From positions 4,434,501 to 4,498,500 of the forward strand of contig NZ_CP120849.1 in assembly GCF_029581355.1 (NCBI RefSeq): DNA of 64,000 bases, written 5' to 3'. This DNA comes from Parabacteroides chongii. GTDB lineage: Bacteria > Bacteroidota > Bacteroidia > Bacteroidales > Tannerellaceae. How positions within the stretch are numbered: the first letter of the stretch is position 1; each line of letters begins with the position of its first letter. The notes below the pieces were generated by a model. That model saw only the letters and a list, made by a program, of their open reading frames with translations, was not told the DNA's origin and ran no database searches. Both the position numbers and the translations under genes were made by a program. This document shows, one piece after another, positions 1-8,050 of this stretch.

Positions 1-899
1 TGAGTAAGTTTATCAATCCCTTTTCAGATTTCGGGTTCAAGAAAATCTTTGGAAGTGAAGTCAGCAAAGACTTAATTATCAGTTTCCTGAATGGAGTCCT
101 CCACGAAGAAGTAATTGTAAACATCACCTTTCGTAATGTCGAATTACTCGGCATGAAACAAGAACAGGGTAAGGTCGTATTCGACATCTTTTGCGAGAAT
201 GAGAAAGGCGAAATCTTCGTGGTCGAAATGCAAAAAGCCCGTCAGAAGTTCTTTTCCGACCGTATCCTTTACTACGCTTCGTTCGCTATCCAGCAACAAA
301 CGATGATTGCCCGTGAAAAGACGAAGAAGGGTAAGAAGAAAGGTGACAAGAAACAATGGGAGTATAATATAAATAAGGTATACATAGTCTGTATCCTTAA
401 TTATGTAATGGATAAAAGTCATCCTGCGAAATACCGCTGGGACGTGGTGCGTATGGAGCGTGAACTGAAGATACCTTTCAGCGAAACGTTGAACGAAGTG
501 TATCTTGAGATGCCGAAATTTGTATTACCTTTGTCGGAGTGTAAGAGCATTTATTTGAAATGGCTGTATGTCTTAAATAATATCGATATAATGGAACGTC
601 TACCGGAAGAACTGAACAATCAAATCTTCAAGAAGCTTAAAAGCATCGTGGAGATTGAACGTATGTCAGCCAACGAACGTTTGGAATACGAACTGAGCAT
701 GGCTGCCGAACGTGATATGCTTGGCGCCCTTGATGCCAAGTATGAAGATGGTTTGGAAGAAGGTGAAGTGAAAGGTATTAAGAAAGGACGAGAAGAAGAG
801 CGTAAAGAAATCGCAACTAACCTGAAGTCATTAGGTATGTCTCTTACAGATATAGCAAAAGCAACCGGTCTGACTTCTGACGAGATCGAACAACTCTAA
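1..899 (+). CDS. Rpn family recombination-promoting nuclease / PDDEXK_2 putative transposase (cassette copy 1, start cut by window edge)
   Basis: The A of the ATG lies one base outside the window (copies 2 and 3 begin ATGAG...), so the full protein would be 299 aa. The PDDEXK_2 (Rpn/T_den) core is visible: an FDIFCENEKGE...VVEMQ stretch supplies the D-x13-E-x-Q nuclease signature at about D62, E76 and Q78. The C-terminus carries a charged, glycine-spaced segment (EDGLEEGEVKGIKKGREEE) and then a helix-turn-helix-like end (LGMSLTDIAKATGL). Rpn proteins are DNA endonucleases linked to RecA-independent recombination; this one's activity is inferred only from the family. It is first in a cassette repeated three times and nearly identical to copies 2 and 3 except for the charged segment. 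Confidence 0.85.
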   Translation, partial: SKFINPFSDFGFKKIFGSEVSKDLIISFLNGVLHEEVIVNITFRNVELLGMKQEQGKVVFDIFCENEKGEIFVVEMQKARQKFFSDRILYYASFAIQQQTMIAREKTKKGKKKGDKKQWEYNINKVYIVCILNYVMDKSHPAKYRWDVVRMERELKIPFSETLNEVYLEMPKFVLPLSECKSIYLKWLYVLNNIDIMERLPEELNNQIFKKLKSIVEIERMSANERLEYELSMAAERDMLGALDAKYEDGLEEGEVKGIKKGREEERKEIATNLKSLGMSLTDIAKATGLTSDEIEQL

Positions 900-913
900 A
901 ACATCCCCCTGAA

Positions 914-1000
914 ATTTATCAATCGCATCTGTAAACTATAACAGATGCACCTAATAGTTACGCAGCATCCTGCCGGGTGTTGCGCAGCTTTTTTGTGTGT
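914..1000 (+). promoter_or_regulatory. Two-hairpin conserved RNA/leader element, copy 1
   Basis: It begins 14 bases after the nuclease stop. Hairpin 1 (925-948) pairs GCATCTGT with ACAGATGC. Hairpin 2 (961-984) pairs CGCAGCATCC with GGGTGTTGCG around the loop TGCC, and a T-run follows at 989-994. Near-identical copies follow the other two nucleases, and a diverged copy lies before the fimbrillin operon. It could be the nuclease terminator, a leader or attenuator, or a small RNA; the sequence does not decide. Confidence 0.55.
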
Positions 1001-1016
1001 CTAAGAGTACCTTTTC

Positions 1017-1044
1017 CCCTCTTTGAGAGGGGGCAGGGGGTGTG
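1017..1044 (+). repeat. Small G-rich hairpin repeat
   Basis: CCCCTC-TTTGA-GAGGGG followed by a G-rich tail. It recurs after the two-hairpin element in copies 2 and 3 (about 5136-5160 and 9198-9222) and, slightly changed, after the first lipoprotein gene (3919-3942). It is probably a dispersed intergenic palindrome; terminator function is possible but there is no T-run. Confidence 0.4.
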
Positions 1045-1089
1045 TAAATTTCGAATTGTTAATGTGCGTAAAAAAAGGAAAGAGAGAAT

Positions 1090-1296
1090 ATGAAAAATGA
1101 AGCAAAAATAGAAAAGAATGATTTTGAGCAATCAAATGAAATTCAAAAGGATAGAAGAAGAATGAAAATCTCTTTCTTACGGAGAAAGAGAGCGGGTATC
1201 AAAATGCTTGAAAAATCAGCGTTATCGGGTGCTAAAGTAGCAACTTTTAACGACAGGGGCAATGTTTCAGGGTACATATTTGATACAATTTATTAA
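1090..1296 (+). CDS. Small hypothetical protein (68 aa) overlapping the inverted-repeat segment, copy 1
   Basis: A 68-aa, lysine/arginine-rich ORF beginning MKNEAKIEKNDFEQ and ending FDTIY, preceded by the purine-rich AAAGGAAAGAGAGAAT. I recognise no family. Copy 2 has an intact homologue with a few substitutions; copy 3 is frameshifted but keeps the same end beyond the shift, which argues that the ORF was once coding. The left 25-bp inverted-repeat arm (1169-1193) lies inside it, so inversion of the segment would replace its C-terminus. It may equally be leader sequence rather than a gene. Confidence 0.35.
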   Translation: MKNEAKIEKNDFEQSNEIQKDRRRMKISFLRRKRAGIKMLEKSALSGAKVATFNDRGNVSGYIFDTIY

Positions 1297-1419
1297 AGTT
1301 AAAATATGCTTACTCCATAAGCCTAGTGCGGAAACGTACTTTTATTGCATCTAACTAGCTGTAAAACAGTAGTTAGTGAGAGGGCCCAAAAATTGCTCTC
1401 TTTCTCCGTAAGAAAGAGA
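1169..1419. repeat. Inverted-repeat-bounded segment (candidate inverton), copy 1
   Basis: Two perfect 25-bp inverted repeats at 1169-1193 and 1395-1419 enclose 201 bp. Each arm is itself nearly palindromic: CTCTTTCT and AGAAAGAG around an asymmetric TACGG centre, which reads CCGTA in the right arm and so fixes the inverted orientation. The segment lies 55 bp upstream of the lipoprotein start. On the minus strand inside it, TTG and TACTTTAG are separated by 20 bp (1232-1262), a passable Bacteroidetes promoter pointing away from the lipoprotein. Both copies downstream keep the arms exactly. The architecture matches Bacteroidales phase-variable promoters, but inversion is not shown by the sequence. 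Confidence 0.5.
1351..1376 (+). promoter_or_regulatory. Hairpin in the cassette leader, copy 1
   Basis: CTAACTA and TAGTTAG pair, extended by CTGT/ACAG, around an AAA loop. The equivalent hairpin in copy 2 (5468-5493) has a compensating change: the A-T pair becomes G-C. Copy 3 (9532-9557) has A opposite C at that position. It lies about 100 nt upstream of the lipoprotein start, inside the inverted-repeat segment. Confidence 0.4.
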
Positions 1420-1473
1420 GAGTTGAAAAAGTCGGAAAACTCACAAATGATGTAGTAAAAAAAGGTAAATGGA

Positions 1474-3897
1474 ATGGGACGTATAGGCAGTAATTTACAA
1501 AAACGAAGAGTTATTATGGCACTCTTGACACTAGTATTAATGAACACAGCTTGCGACGAACGTATCGACACTCCGGCGGTGAATCCGTCGAAAGAAAAGC
1601 TGGTCGAAGTCAGCATGACTATCGGCTTTGCCGACGAAGCCGATGCCTGCAATCTGTCCGCTTCTACCAAGGCAAATACAAACGTAAAAGGGAAAGGCGC
1701 ATTCGATGTGGAGTTGGTTCCGACAGCGGCAACCCGTGCGGATGCATCAGTGAAACCGAATCAACTCTATAAACTAGAGATTCGTCAATATAAGCGGAAT
1801 GGCGAATGTTATACCAGTAGTGGTCAAGATCCTACCGATCAGGAAATCGGAAAACGTCTTACTGTGTCATTGACAAAAGATACCGATTGTCAGCTAGTCT
1901 TTGTTGCCTGGGGAAAAGACAGTCCGAAGTCGTTAGGGAAAATAGCTCTTTCCGAAGCGCAGGGAATATCAATTGGTGCAGATACAATCAATGTGATTAC
2001 ACCGACTGATATGTCTCAAATGCCTTACGCCCTCCATCTGAAACATGTCAATGTGACAAGTGAAGGCAAGATTACCAGTCCTGACGGTGAAGATGTCCGT
2101 ATCCTTCTCAAACGACTGGCTACCCGATTAAAAATTTCCTGGGATTATAAGGTGCCTAATTATGAATTGATACAGATTATCCTACAAAGTATCCCCCGTA
2201 ATTATAAGGTAGTACCAGCTCCCGATGAAAAGAGCATGAATACATACCCTTCAGTTATGGATCAATACATGGATATCCAATTGACAGATGATCAAGTAAG
2301 TGTAACCGATAAAAGCTACTCCTGCTGGGTTCCCGCCAACGTGCGTGGTATCAACACCGTCTCCAACGGTCCGCAATATCGTATTAAGGAGAATGCTCCC
2401 GTGGGTAGTTCTTACGTCAGTTTTATTGCGGCTAATACCTCGGATGGAAAGAAGAAACTCAACTATCGCATTTACCTGGGAGGCAAAGATTATTCCGATT
2501 ACAATCTGAATGAAAATACGGACTATAATTATAATATTAATTTCAACCATATCGGCCTGCCGGTGGATGATAAACGTGTGACGGTCATCGACCCGATACC
2601 GGCATCCGAAAACAATGAGAATTTTGTCCCGACAGCTAATTGTTTCATGGTGGCTCCCGGTGGTGCATTTTGCTTTGATCCGTTTGCTTTCCAACAGAAT
2701 GGAAAGATGATAACTAACAGTACATTGAAAGGCTGGTCAGATTCCGAAGGCGGTATTGCTTACGTCAAACTGCTTTGGCAGACGAAAGAGAACGGAGATA
2801 TCGGTGATCCGGTAATGGGTGTCGCAAATTCCAGTACCGACCATACTAACATTGTAGATATTCTGAAAAATGATGGGAGTAAAGTCACTTCAGGTAATTC
2901 TTTGACTGATGCCGGTCTAGGTCGCATCTATTGCCGTGTCGCTCCAAATACAACCGGAGGTAGCGGAGCTATAGCAGCATGCAATACTAGCGGAAATATA
3001 CTTTGGAGCTGGCATGTCTGGGTAACCGATTACAATCCGGATTCAAAAGGAAATATAGATGTACAGATACCGGAAAACAAAAGGAAACAAAAATACACTT
3101 TTGGGAATATTGAACAGTTACCCATGATGGATCGTAATTTGGGTGCAATAGCTGGTTACAACTATGTACCAGCCACTGAGTTGGAACGTTCAAAAGCAAA
3201 TGGTTTCCATTATCAGTGGGGACGTAAAGATCCGTTTCGGAGCAGTTATTCGAATAAAAAGATACCCCGTATTACTGCACCTACGATAAATGAACCAATT
3301 GAAGGTTTATTGAGTCTGTACAAAGAAGACGGTGTTACTTTTTATCCAATGAAAACAATAGCTGAAACTCCAAGTTATCGAACTGCGTATAAAACACCTC
3401 AATATCTTTATAAAAAAGGGGACAAATATGTTGGATGGATAGATCAACAGAACTCAGAGGAATATCTTAATTCATGGGGAGAAAATGGTGATAAGGGAAT
3501 CCATGATCCTTGCCCTGCCGGATGGAGAGTTTGTAGTTATAAGAATTTTTATTCTTTGTTTCAAAGTCAACCAGAAGATAAAAAAAACACATCAATTAAT
3601 GTTGTGCAAGAATCAGATTTATCAGAAGATGGTGGTGCTCTTATTTTTTATGATCAAAACAAGACATTAAAATCTTACTTCAGATTTACAGGATATTGGG
3701 AGCATAGTAATGAATTTACAGGAATAAATACTAAGTATTATGCATGGGGAAGAGAGTTAAACAGGAGAAATCCGTCCACAGGAGCAGATGGCTGGTATTT
3801 GTATTTTCAAATAGTTTCAGGATCTGTGAATTCAATATCTAGTGCAGGATATGAGCGTGAAGCTCTTTTAATCCGCTGTATCCAGGAACAAAAATAG
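1474..3897 (+). CDS. Large surface lipoprotein with fimbrillin/DUF4906-like N-terminal region and FISUMP-like C-terminal region (cassette copy 1)
   Basis: 807 aa. The signal peptide has a basic n-region (MGRIGSNLQKRRV) and a lipobox-like end with Cys27 (LMNTAC), so it is probably lipid-anchored and surface exposed. Residues ~90-390 resemble DUF4906/Mfa-like fimbrillin modules: VPANVRG, then NYRIYLGGKDYSDYNLNENTDY, cf. the last lipoprotein of the downstream operon. After CFMVAPGG (~390) the C-terminal half carries FISUMP-type landmarks: MDRNLGA (~552), YQWGRKDPF and HDPCPAGWRV (~677). The N-terminal half is nearly identical to copies 2 and 3, while the C-terminal half diverges strongly. ATG 1474 is chosen because it supplies the n-region; ATG 1516 is the alternative. 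A role as adhesin or pilus tip is inferred. Confidence 0.8.
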   Translation: MGRIGSNLQKRRVIMALLTLVLMNTACDERIDTPAVNPSKEKLVEVSMTIGFADEADACNLSASTKANTNVKGKGAFDVELVPTAATRADASVKPNQLYKLEIRQYKRNGECYTSSGQDPTDQEIGKRLTVSLTKDTDCQLVFVAWGKDSPKSLGKIALSEAQGISIGADTINVITPTDMSQMPYALHLKHVNVTSEGKITSPDGEDVRILLKRLATRLKISWDYKVPNYELIQIILQSIPRNYKVVPAPDEKSMNTYPSVMDQYMDIQLTDDQVSVTDKSYSCWVPANVRGINTVSNGPQYRIKENAPVGSSYVSFIAANTSDGKKKLNYRIYLGGKDYSDYNLNENTDYNYNINFNHIGLPVDDKRVTVIDPIPASENNENFVPTANCFMVAPGGAFCFDPFAFQQNGKMITNSTLKGWSDSEGGIAYVKLLWQTKENGDIGDPVMGVANSSTDHTNIVDILKNDGSKVTSGNSLTDAGLGRIYCRVAPNTTGGSGAIAACNTSGNILWSWHVWVTDYNPDSKGNIDVQIPENKRKQKYTFGNIEQLPMMDRNLGAIAGYNYVPATELERSKANGFHYQWGRKDPFRSSYSNKKIPRITAPTINEPIEGLLSLYKEDGVTFYPMKTIAETPSYRTAYKTPQYLYKKGDKYVGWIDQQNSEEYLNSWGENGDKGIHDPCPAGWRVCSYKNFYSLFQSQPEDKKNTSINVVQESDLSEDGGALIFYDQNKTLKSYFRFTGYWEHSNEFTGINTKYYAWGRELNRRNPSTGADGWYLYFQIVSGSVNSISSAGYEREALLIRCIQEQK

Positions 3898-3988
3898 TGT
3901 CCGGGAGTAACCTTTTCGACTCTTTGAGAGGGGCAGGGGGGAATAAATAAAGGTCCTCCCCGGACCTGCCAGCAACCGGGGCAAACGA

Positions 3989-4015
3989 GTTCTTTGACAT
4001 GATGAGATTGATAAA
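3989..4015 (+). promoter_or_regulatory. 27-bp shared upstream element (before nuclease copy 2)
   Basis: A 27-base stretch beginning GTTCTTTGACATGATGAG occurs identically at 3989-4015, 8008-8034 and 13005-13031, in front of two PDDEXK_2 nucleases and the AAA/PDDEXK_9 gene. It holds a TTTG (-33-like) core. Before the AAA gene a TAnnTTTG box follows 24 bp after the TTTG; before the nucleases the nearest such box is farther away. Confidence 0.45.
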
Positions 4016-4032
4016 AGGAGGGGGAGTAATAC

Positions 4033-4114
4033 CTATCCGGATAGTGATTGATATATTTGCTTATAAAATAGTGACAAATATTTTACATCGTATGAAAATA
4101 AAAGTATACATTTG
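4033..4114 (+). promoter_or_regulatory. Promoter region of nuclease copy 2 with palindromic operator-like site
   Basis: A perfect 12-bp palindrome CTATCCGGATAG (4033-4044) precedes two Bacteroidetes -7 matches: TATATTTG at 4052-4059 and TACATTTG at 4107-4114. The second sits 38 bp before the ATG at 4153 and is the likelier promoter. The third cassette has the same layout. Confidence 0.5.
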
Positions 4115-4152
4115 TCGCACGTTCAATAACGGACGGACAAAACTATTTTACT

Positions 4153-5016
4153 ATGAGTAAGTTTATCAATCCCTTTTCAGATTTCGGGTTTAAGAAAATC
4201 TTTGGAAGTGAAGTCAGCAAAGACTTAATCATCAGTTTCCTGAATGGAGTCCTCCACGAAGAAGTAATCGTAAACATCACCTTTCGTAATGTCGAATTGC
4301 TCGGTATGAAACAAGAGCAGGGTAAGGTCGTATTCGACATCTTCTGTGAAAATGAGAAAGGTGAAATCTTTGTTGTTGAGATGCAAAAAGCCCGTCAGAA
4401 GTTCTTTTCCGACCGTATCCTTTACTACGCTTCGTTCGCTATCCAGCAACAAACAATGATTGCCCGTGAAAAGACGAAGAAGAGTAAGAAGAAAGGTGAC
4501 AAGAAACAATGGGAGTATAATATAAATAAGGTATACATAGTCTGTATCCTTAATTATGTAATGGATAAAAGTTATCCTGAGAAATATCGCTGGGACGTGG
4601 TGCGCATGGAGCGTGAACTGAAGATACCTTTTAGCGAAACGTTGAACGAAGTGTATCTTGAGATGCCGAAATTTGTATTACCTTTGTCGGAGTGTAAGAG
4701 CATTTATTTGAAATGGCTGTATGTCTTAAATAATATCGATATAATGGAACGTCTACCGGAAGAACTGAACAATCAAATCTTCAAGAAGCTTAAAAGCATC
4801 GTGGAGATTGAACGTATGTCGGCCAACGAACGTTTGGAATACGAACTGAGCATGGCCGCCGAACGTGATATGCTTGGCGCCCTTGATGCTAAATATGAAG
4901 ATGGACGTGAAGATGAGCGTAAAGAAATCGCAACTAACCTGAAGTCATTAGGTATGTCTCTTACAGATATAGCAAAAGTAACCGGTCTGACTTCTGACGA
5001 GATCGAACAACTCTAA
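4153..5016 (+). CDS. Rpn family recombination-promoting nuclease / PDDEXK_2 (cassette copy 2)
   Basis: 287 aa, the complete reference for the three copies. PDDEXK_2 core with D62, E76 and Q78 (FDIF...VVEMQ), followed by conserved helical segments and a C-terminal HTH-like motif (LGMSLTDIAKVTGL). It differs from copies 1 and 3 mainly by a shortened charged segment (KYEDGREDERKE, lacking the KGIKKGRE unit), consistent with in-frame repeat contraction. Start fixed by a TAnnTTTG box 38 bp upstream. Predicted DNA endonuclease of the transposase-like Rpn family; whether it acts on its own cassette is unknown. Confidence 0.88.
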   Translation: MSKFINPFSDFGFKKIFGSEVSKDLIISFLNGVLHEEVIVNITFRNVELLGMKQEQGKVVFDIFCENEKGEIFVVEMQKARQKFFSDRILYYASFAIQQQTMIAREKTKKSKKKGDKKQWEYNINKVYIVCILNYVMDKSYPEKYRWDVVRMERELKIPFSETLNEVYLEMPKFVLPLSECKSIYLKWLYVLNNIDIMERLPEELNNQIFKKLKSIVEIERMSANERLEYELSMAAERDMLGALDAKYEDGREDERKEIATNLKSLGMSLTDIAKVTGLTSDEIEQL

Positions 5017-5031
5017 AACATCCCCCTGAAA

Positions 5032-5118
5032 TTTATCAATCGCATCTGTAAACTATATCAGATGCACCGAATAGTTACGCAGCATCCTGCCGGGTGTTGC
5101 GCAGCTTTTTTGTGTGTC
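5032..5118 (+). promoter_or_regulatory. Two-hairpin conserved RNA/leader element, copy 2
   Basis: Same arrangement as copy 1: GCATCTG/CAGATGC hairpin starting at 5042, then CGCAGCATCC/GGGTGTTGCG with loop TGCC, then a T-run. It starts 16 bases after the nuclease stop. Changes relative to copy 1 fall in the first loop and between the hairpins. Confidence 0.55.
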
Positions 5119-5206
5119 TAAGAGTACCTTTTCCCCTCTTTGAGAGGGGGCAGGGGGTGTGTAAATATTGAATTGTTAATGTGCGTAAAAAAAGGAAAGA
5201 GAGAAT

Positions 5207-5413
5207 ATGAAAAATGAAGCCAAAATAAAAAAGAATGATTTTGAGCAATCAAATGAAATTCAAACGGATAGAAGAGGAATGAAAATCTCTTTCTTACGGA
5301 GAAAGAGAGCGGGTATCAAAATGCTTGAAAAACCAGCGTTATCGGGTGCTAAAGTAGCAACTTTTAACGACAGGGGCAATGTTTCAGGGTACATATTTGA
5401 TACAATTTATTAA
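5207..5413 (+). CDS. Small hypothetical protein (68 aa), copy 2
   Basis: Intact homologue of the copy 1 ORF (MKNEAKIKKNDFEQ... ending FDTIY) with five substitutions and no length change. The left inverted-repeat arm (5286-5310) lies inside it. Not recognised; could be a small basic protein or a translated leader. Confidence 0.35.
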   Translation: MKNEAKIKKNDFEQSNEIQTDRRGMKISFLRRKRAGIKMLEKPALSGAKVATFNDRGNVSGYIFDTIY

Positions 5414-5536
5414 AGTTAAAATATGCTTACTCCATAAGCCTAGTGCGGAAACGTACTTTTATTGCATCTAACTGGCTGTAAAACAGCAGTTAGTGAGAGT
5501 GGCTAAAAATTGCTCTCTTTCTCCGTAAGAAAGAGA
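5286..5536. repeat. Inverted-repeat-bounded segment (candidate inverton), copy 2
   Basis: Arms at 5286-5310 and 5512-5536 are 25-bp perfect inverted repeats identical to those of copy 1, with the same 201-bp spacer. The internal segment is in the same orientation as in copies 1 and 3. It lies 54 bp upstream of the lipoprotein start. Confidence 0.5.
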
Positions 5537-5590
5537 GAGTTGGAAAAACCGGAAAACTCGCAAATGATGTAGTAAAAAAAGGTAAATGGA

Positions 5591-7960
5591 ATGGGACGTA
5601 TAGGCAGTAATTTACAAAAACGAAGAGTTATTATGGCACTCTTGACACTAGTATTAATGAACACAGGTTGCGACGAACGATTCGACAATCCGGCGGTGAA
5701 TCCGTCGGAAGAAAAGACGGTCAAAGTCAGCATGGCTATCGGCTTTGCCGACGAAGCCGATGCCTGCAATCTGTCCGCTTCTACCAAGGCAAATGCAAAC
5801 GCAAAAGGGAAAGGTGCATTTGATGTGGAGTTGGTTCCAACTGTGGCAACCCGTGCGGATGCGGCTAAACCGGCTAAACTCTATAAGCTGGAGATTCGTC
5901 AATACAATCAGGACGGTGTCTGTTATGCTAGTAGTGGGCAAACTCCAACTGATCAGGTAATCGGTAAACGTCTTACTGTCTCATTGACAAAAGATACCGA
6001 TTGCCAGCTGGTCTTTGTTGCCTGGGGAGAAAACAATTCAAAGTCATTAGGAACAGGAACTCTTTCCGAAGCACAGGAAATATCAGTTGATGCAGCTACA
6101 ATCAATGCGATTTCCCCGACTGATATGTCTCAAATGCCTTACGTCCTCCATCTGAAACATGTCAAAGTGACAAGTGACGGCAAGATCACCAACTCTGACG
6201 GTGTCGATGTCCGCATCCTTCTCAAACGCCTGGCTACCCGATTAAAAATTTCCTGGGATTATAAGGTGCCCAATTATGACTTGAAGCAGATCATCCTGCA
6301 AAGTATCCCTTGTAATTATAAGGTAGTGCCTGCTCCCAATGAAAAGAGCATGAATACATACCCTTCAGTTATGGATCAATATATGGATATCCAATTGACC
6401 ACTGAACAGATAAATGCAGCCGATAAAAGCTACTCCTGCTGGGTTCCCGCCAACGTGCGTGGTATTAACACCGTTTCTAACGGTCCGCAATATCGTATCA
6501 AGGAGAATGCTCCATTAGGCAGTTCTTATGTCAGTTTTATTGCAGCTAATACTTCGGATGGAAAAAAGAAATTTAACTATCGCATCTATTTGGGAGGAAA
6601 AGATTATTCCGATTACAATCTGAATGAAAATACGGATTATAGCTATAAGATCAGTTTCAACCATACCGGTCTGCCAGTTGACGACAAACGTGTGACGATC
6701 ATCGACCCGATACCGGCATCCGAAAACAATGAAAATTTTGTTCCGACAGCTAATTGCTTCATGGTGGCTCCCGGTGGTGCGTTCTGCTTTAATCCCTATA
6801 AATATTATATCAATGGATCTATATCAGAAAATAGTATACTGCAAGAATGGTGTAAAACTGAAAAAATCCAATCGGTAAAAGTTTTGTGGCAAACGAAAGA
6901 AAACGGTGATATCGGCGATCCGGTATTAGGAACAGTCAATTCAGCTGACGATCATACAAATATAGTTGACTTTACGGATGGAAATGACTTCAATAATGCT
7001 CGTATCTACTGTCGTGTTGCACCAAATACAACCGGAGGAAGTGGAGTGATTGCTGCTTATGCCACTGCCGATGGAACCGGTTCTCCTCTTTGGAGTTGGC
7101 ATATTTGGGTTACGGATTACACTCCGTCTGCTACAGAGGACGCTTCGGTAGATGATCCAGACAGGCGGATACAAAAATATACGTGTGGAGATCGGGGCGA
7201 ACGATATCCGGTGATGGATCGTAATCTGGGAGCTATGGCTGGATATGTAGATGTGCCTAAAGATGAGATCGGGCGGTCAAAAGCAAATGGTTTTCATTAT
7301 CAATGGGGACGAAAGGATCCGTTCCCCAGTTCTTATACGAATAAGCAAACTTCATCGGTAACTGTCAACTCGGATAGACCTACTCCTATGATGTTGAATT
7401 TATATAAACCGGATGGTATCAGCTTTTTCCCTAGAAGTTACCAAGAAAGTAAAGCGAGTCGTAGAGGAGCAAGCCAAAATCCTACCACCTTTTATAAAAA
7501 ATCTCAAACATGGTGTTCGGAGGGGACAGATAACAATTGGTGGGGAGGAACTGGAGTGAAGACGGTACATGATCCCTGTCCGGCGGGTTGGCGTGTAGTT
7601 GGTAAAAATAGTTATTTGTCTTTTTTCCCAAATCAGTCGTATACCGGGAGTTCTGGTATTTATCAGAGTGAGTCCATCAATATATCTAATAAGGATAATT
7701 TGATAAACGACGGAGGTGCGTTGGTTTATTTTGAGGGTAGCCCGGGAGAGAATGGACGTAGAACATATATTCGTTTGAACGGATATCAGGAACAGACAAA
7801 TAAGTTTAATTATATCGGAAACATGACCAATCTGTGGTGTAGGGAGTATAGCGGAGGAGGCTGTGCTTTTGATATCAATGATGGAGGAAACAGAAGCAAT
7901 ATTTCTGCATGGGAAATTAGCGACGCTCATCCCATTCGTTGTCAACAAGATCGGAAATGA
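5591..7960 (+). CDS. Large surface lipoprotein, fimbrillin/DUF4906-like plus FISUMP-like (cassette copy 2)
   Basis: 789 aa. Same signal peptide and Cys27 lipobox (LMNTGC) as copy 1. The conserved N-terminal half runs to CFMVAPGG (~390); the landmarks MDRNLGA (~542), YQWGRKDPF and HDPCPAGWRV (~660) mark the C-terminal domain. Between these landmarks the C-terminal half is largely different from copies 1 and 3, and the last residues (RCQQDRK) differ from RCIQEQK shared by copies 1 and 3. Just after CFMVAPGG it matches copy 3 (CFNPYKYY) rather than copy 1, so the copies look mosaic. Probable outer-surface, lipid-anchored adhesin or pilus component (inferred). Confidence 0.8.
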   Translation: MGRIGSNLQKRRVIMALLTLVLMNTGCDERFDNPAVNPSEEKTVKVSMAIGFADEADACNLSASTKANANAKGKGAFDVELVPTVATRADAAKPAKLYKLEIRQYNQDGVCYASSGQTPTDQVIGKRLTVSLTKDTDCQLVFVAWGENNSKSLGTGTLSEAQEISVDAATINAISPTDMSQMPYVLHLKHVKVTSDGKITNSDGVDVRILLKRLATRLKISWDYKVPNYDLKQIILQSIPCNYKVVPAPNEKSMNTYPSVMDQYMDIQLTTEQINAADKSYSCWVPANVRGINTVSNGPQYRIKENAPLGSSYVSFIAANTSDGKKKFNYRIYLGGKDYSDYNLNENTDYSYKISFNHTGLPVDDKRVTIIDPIPASENNENFVPTANCFMVAPGGAFCFNPYKYYINGSISENSILQEWCKTEKIQSVKVLWQTKENGDIGDPVLGTVNSADDHTNIVDFTDGNDFNNARIYCRVAPNTTGGSGVIAAYATADGTGSPLWSWHIWVTDYTPSATEDASVDDPDRRIQKYTCGDRGERYPVMDRNLGAMAGYVDVPKDEIGRSKANGFHYQWGRKDPFPSSYTNKQTSSVTVNSDRPTPMMLNLYKPDGISFFPRSYQESKASRRGASQNPTTFYKKSQTWCSEGTDNNWWGGTGVKTVHDPCPAGWRVVGKNSYLSFFPNQSYTGSSGIYQSESINISNKDNLINDGGALVYFEGSPGENGRRTYIRLNGYQEQTNKFNYIGNMTNLWCREYSGGGCAFDINDGGNRSNISAWEISDAHPIRCQQDRK

Positions 7961-8007
7961 TCCCGTTGAAAAAAATTCCGGTACCTATCGGTAACCGGGG
8001 CAAACGA

Positions 8008-8034
8008 GTTCTTTGACATGATGAGATTGATAAA
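8008..8034 (+). promoter_or_regulatory. 27-bp shared upstream element (before nuclease copy 3)
   Basis: Identical to 3989-4015 and 13005-13031, and embedded in the same AACCGGGGCAAACGA context as the copy upstream of nuclease 2. Confidence 0.45.
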
Positions 8035-8050
8035 AGGAGGGGAGTAATAC

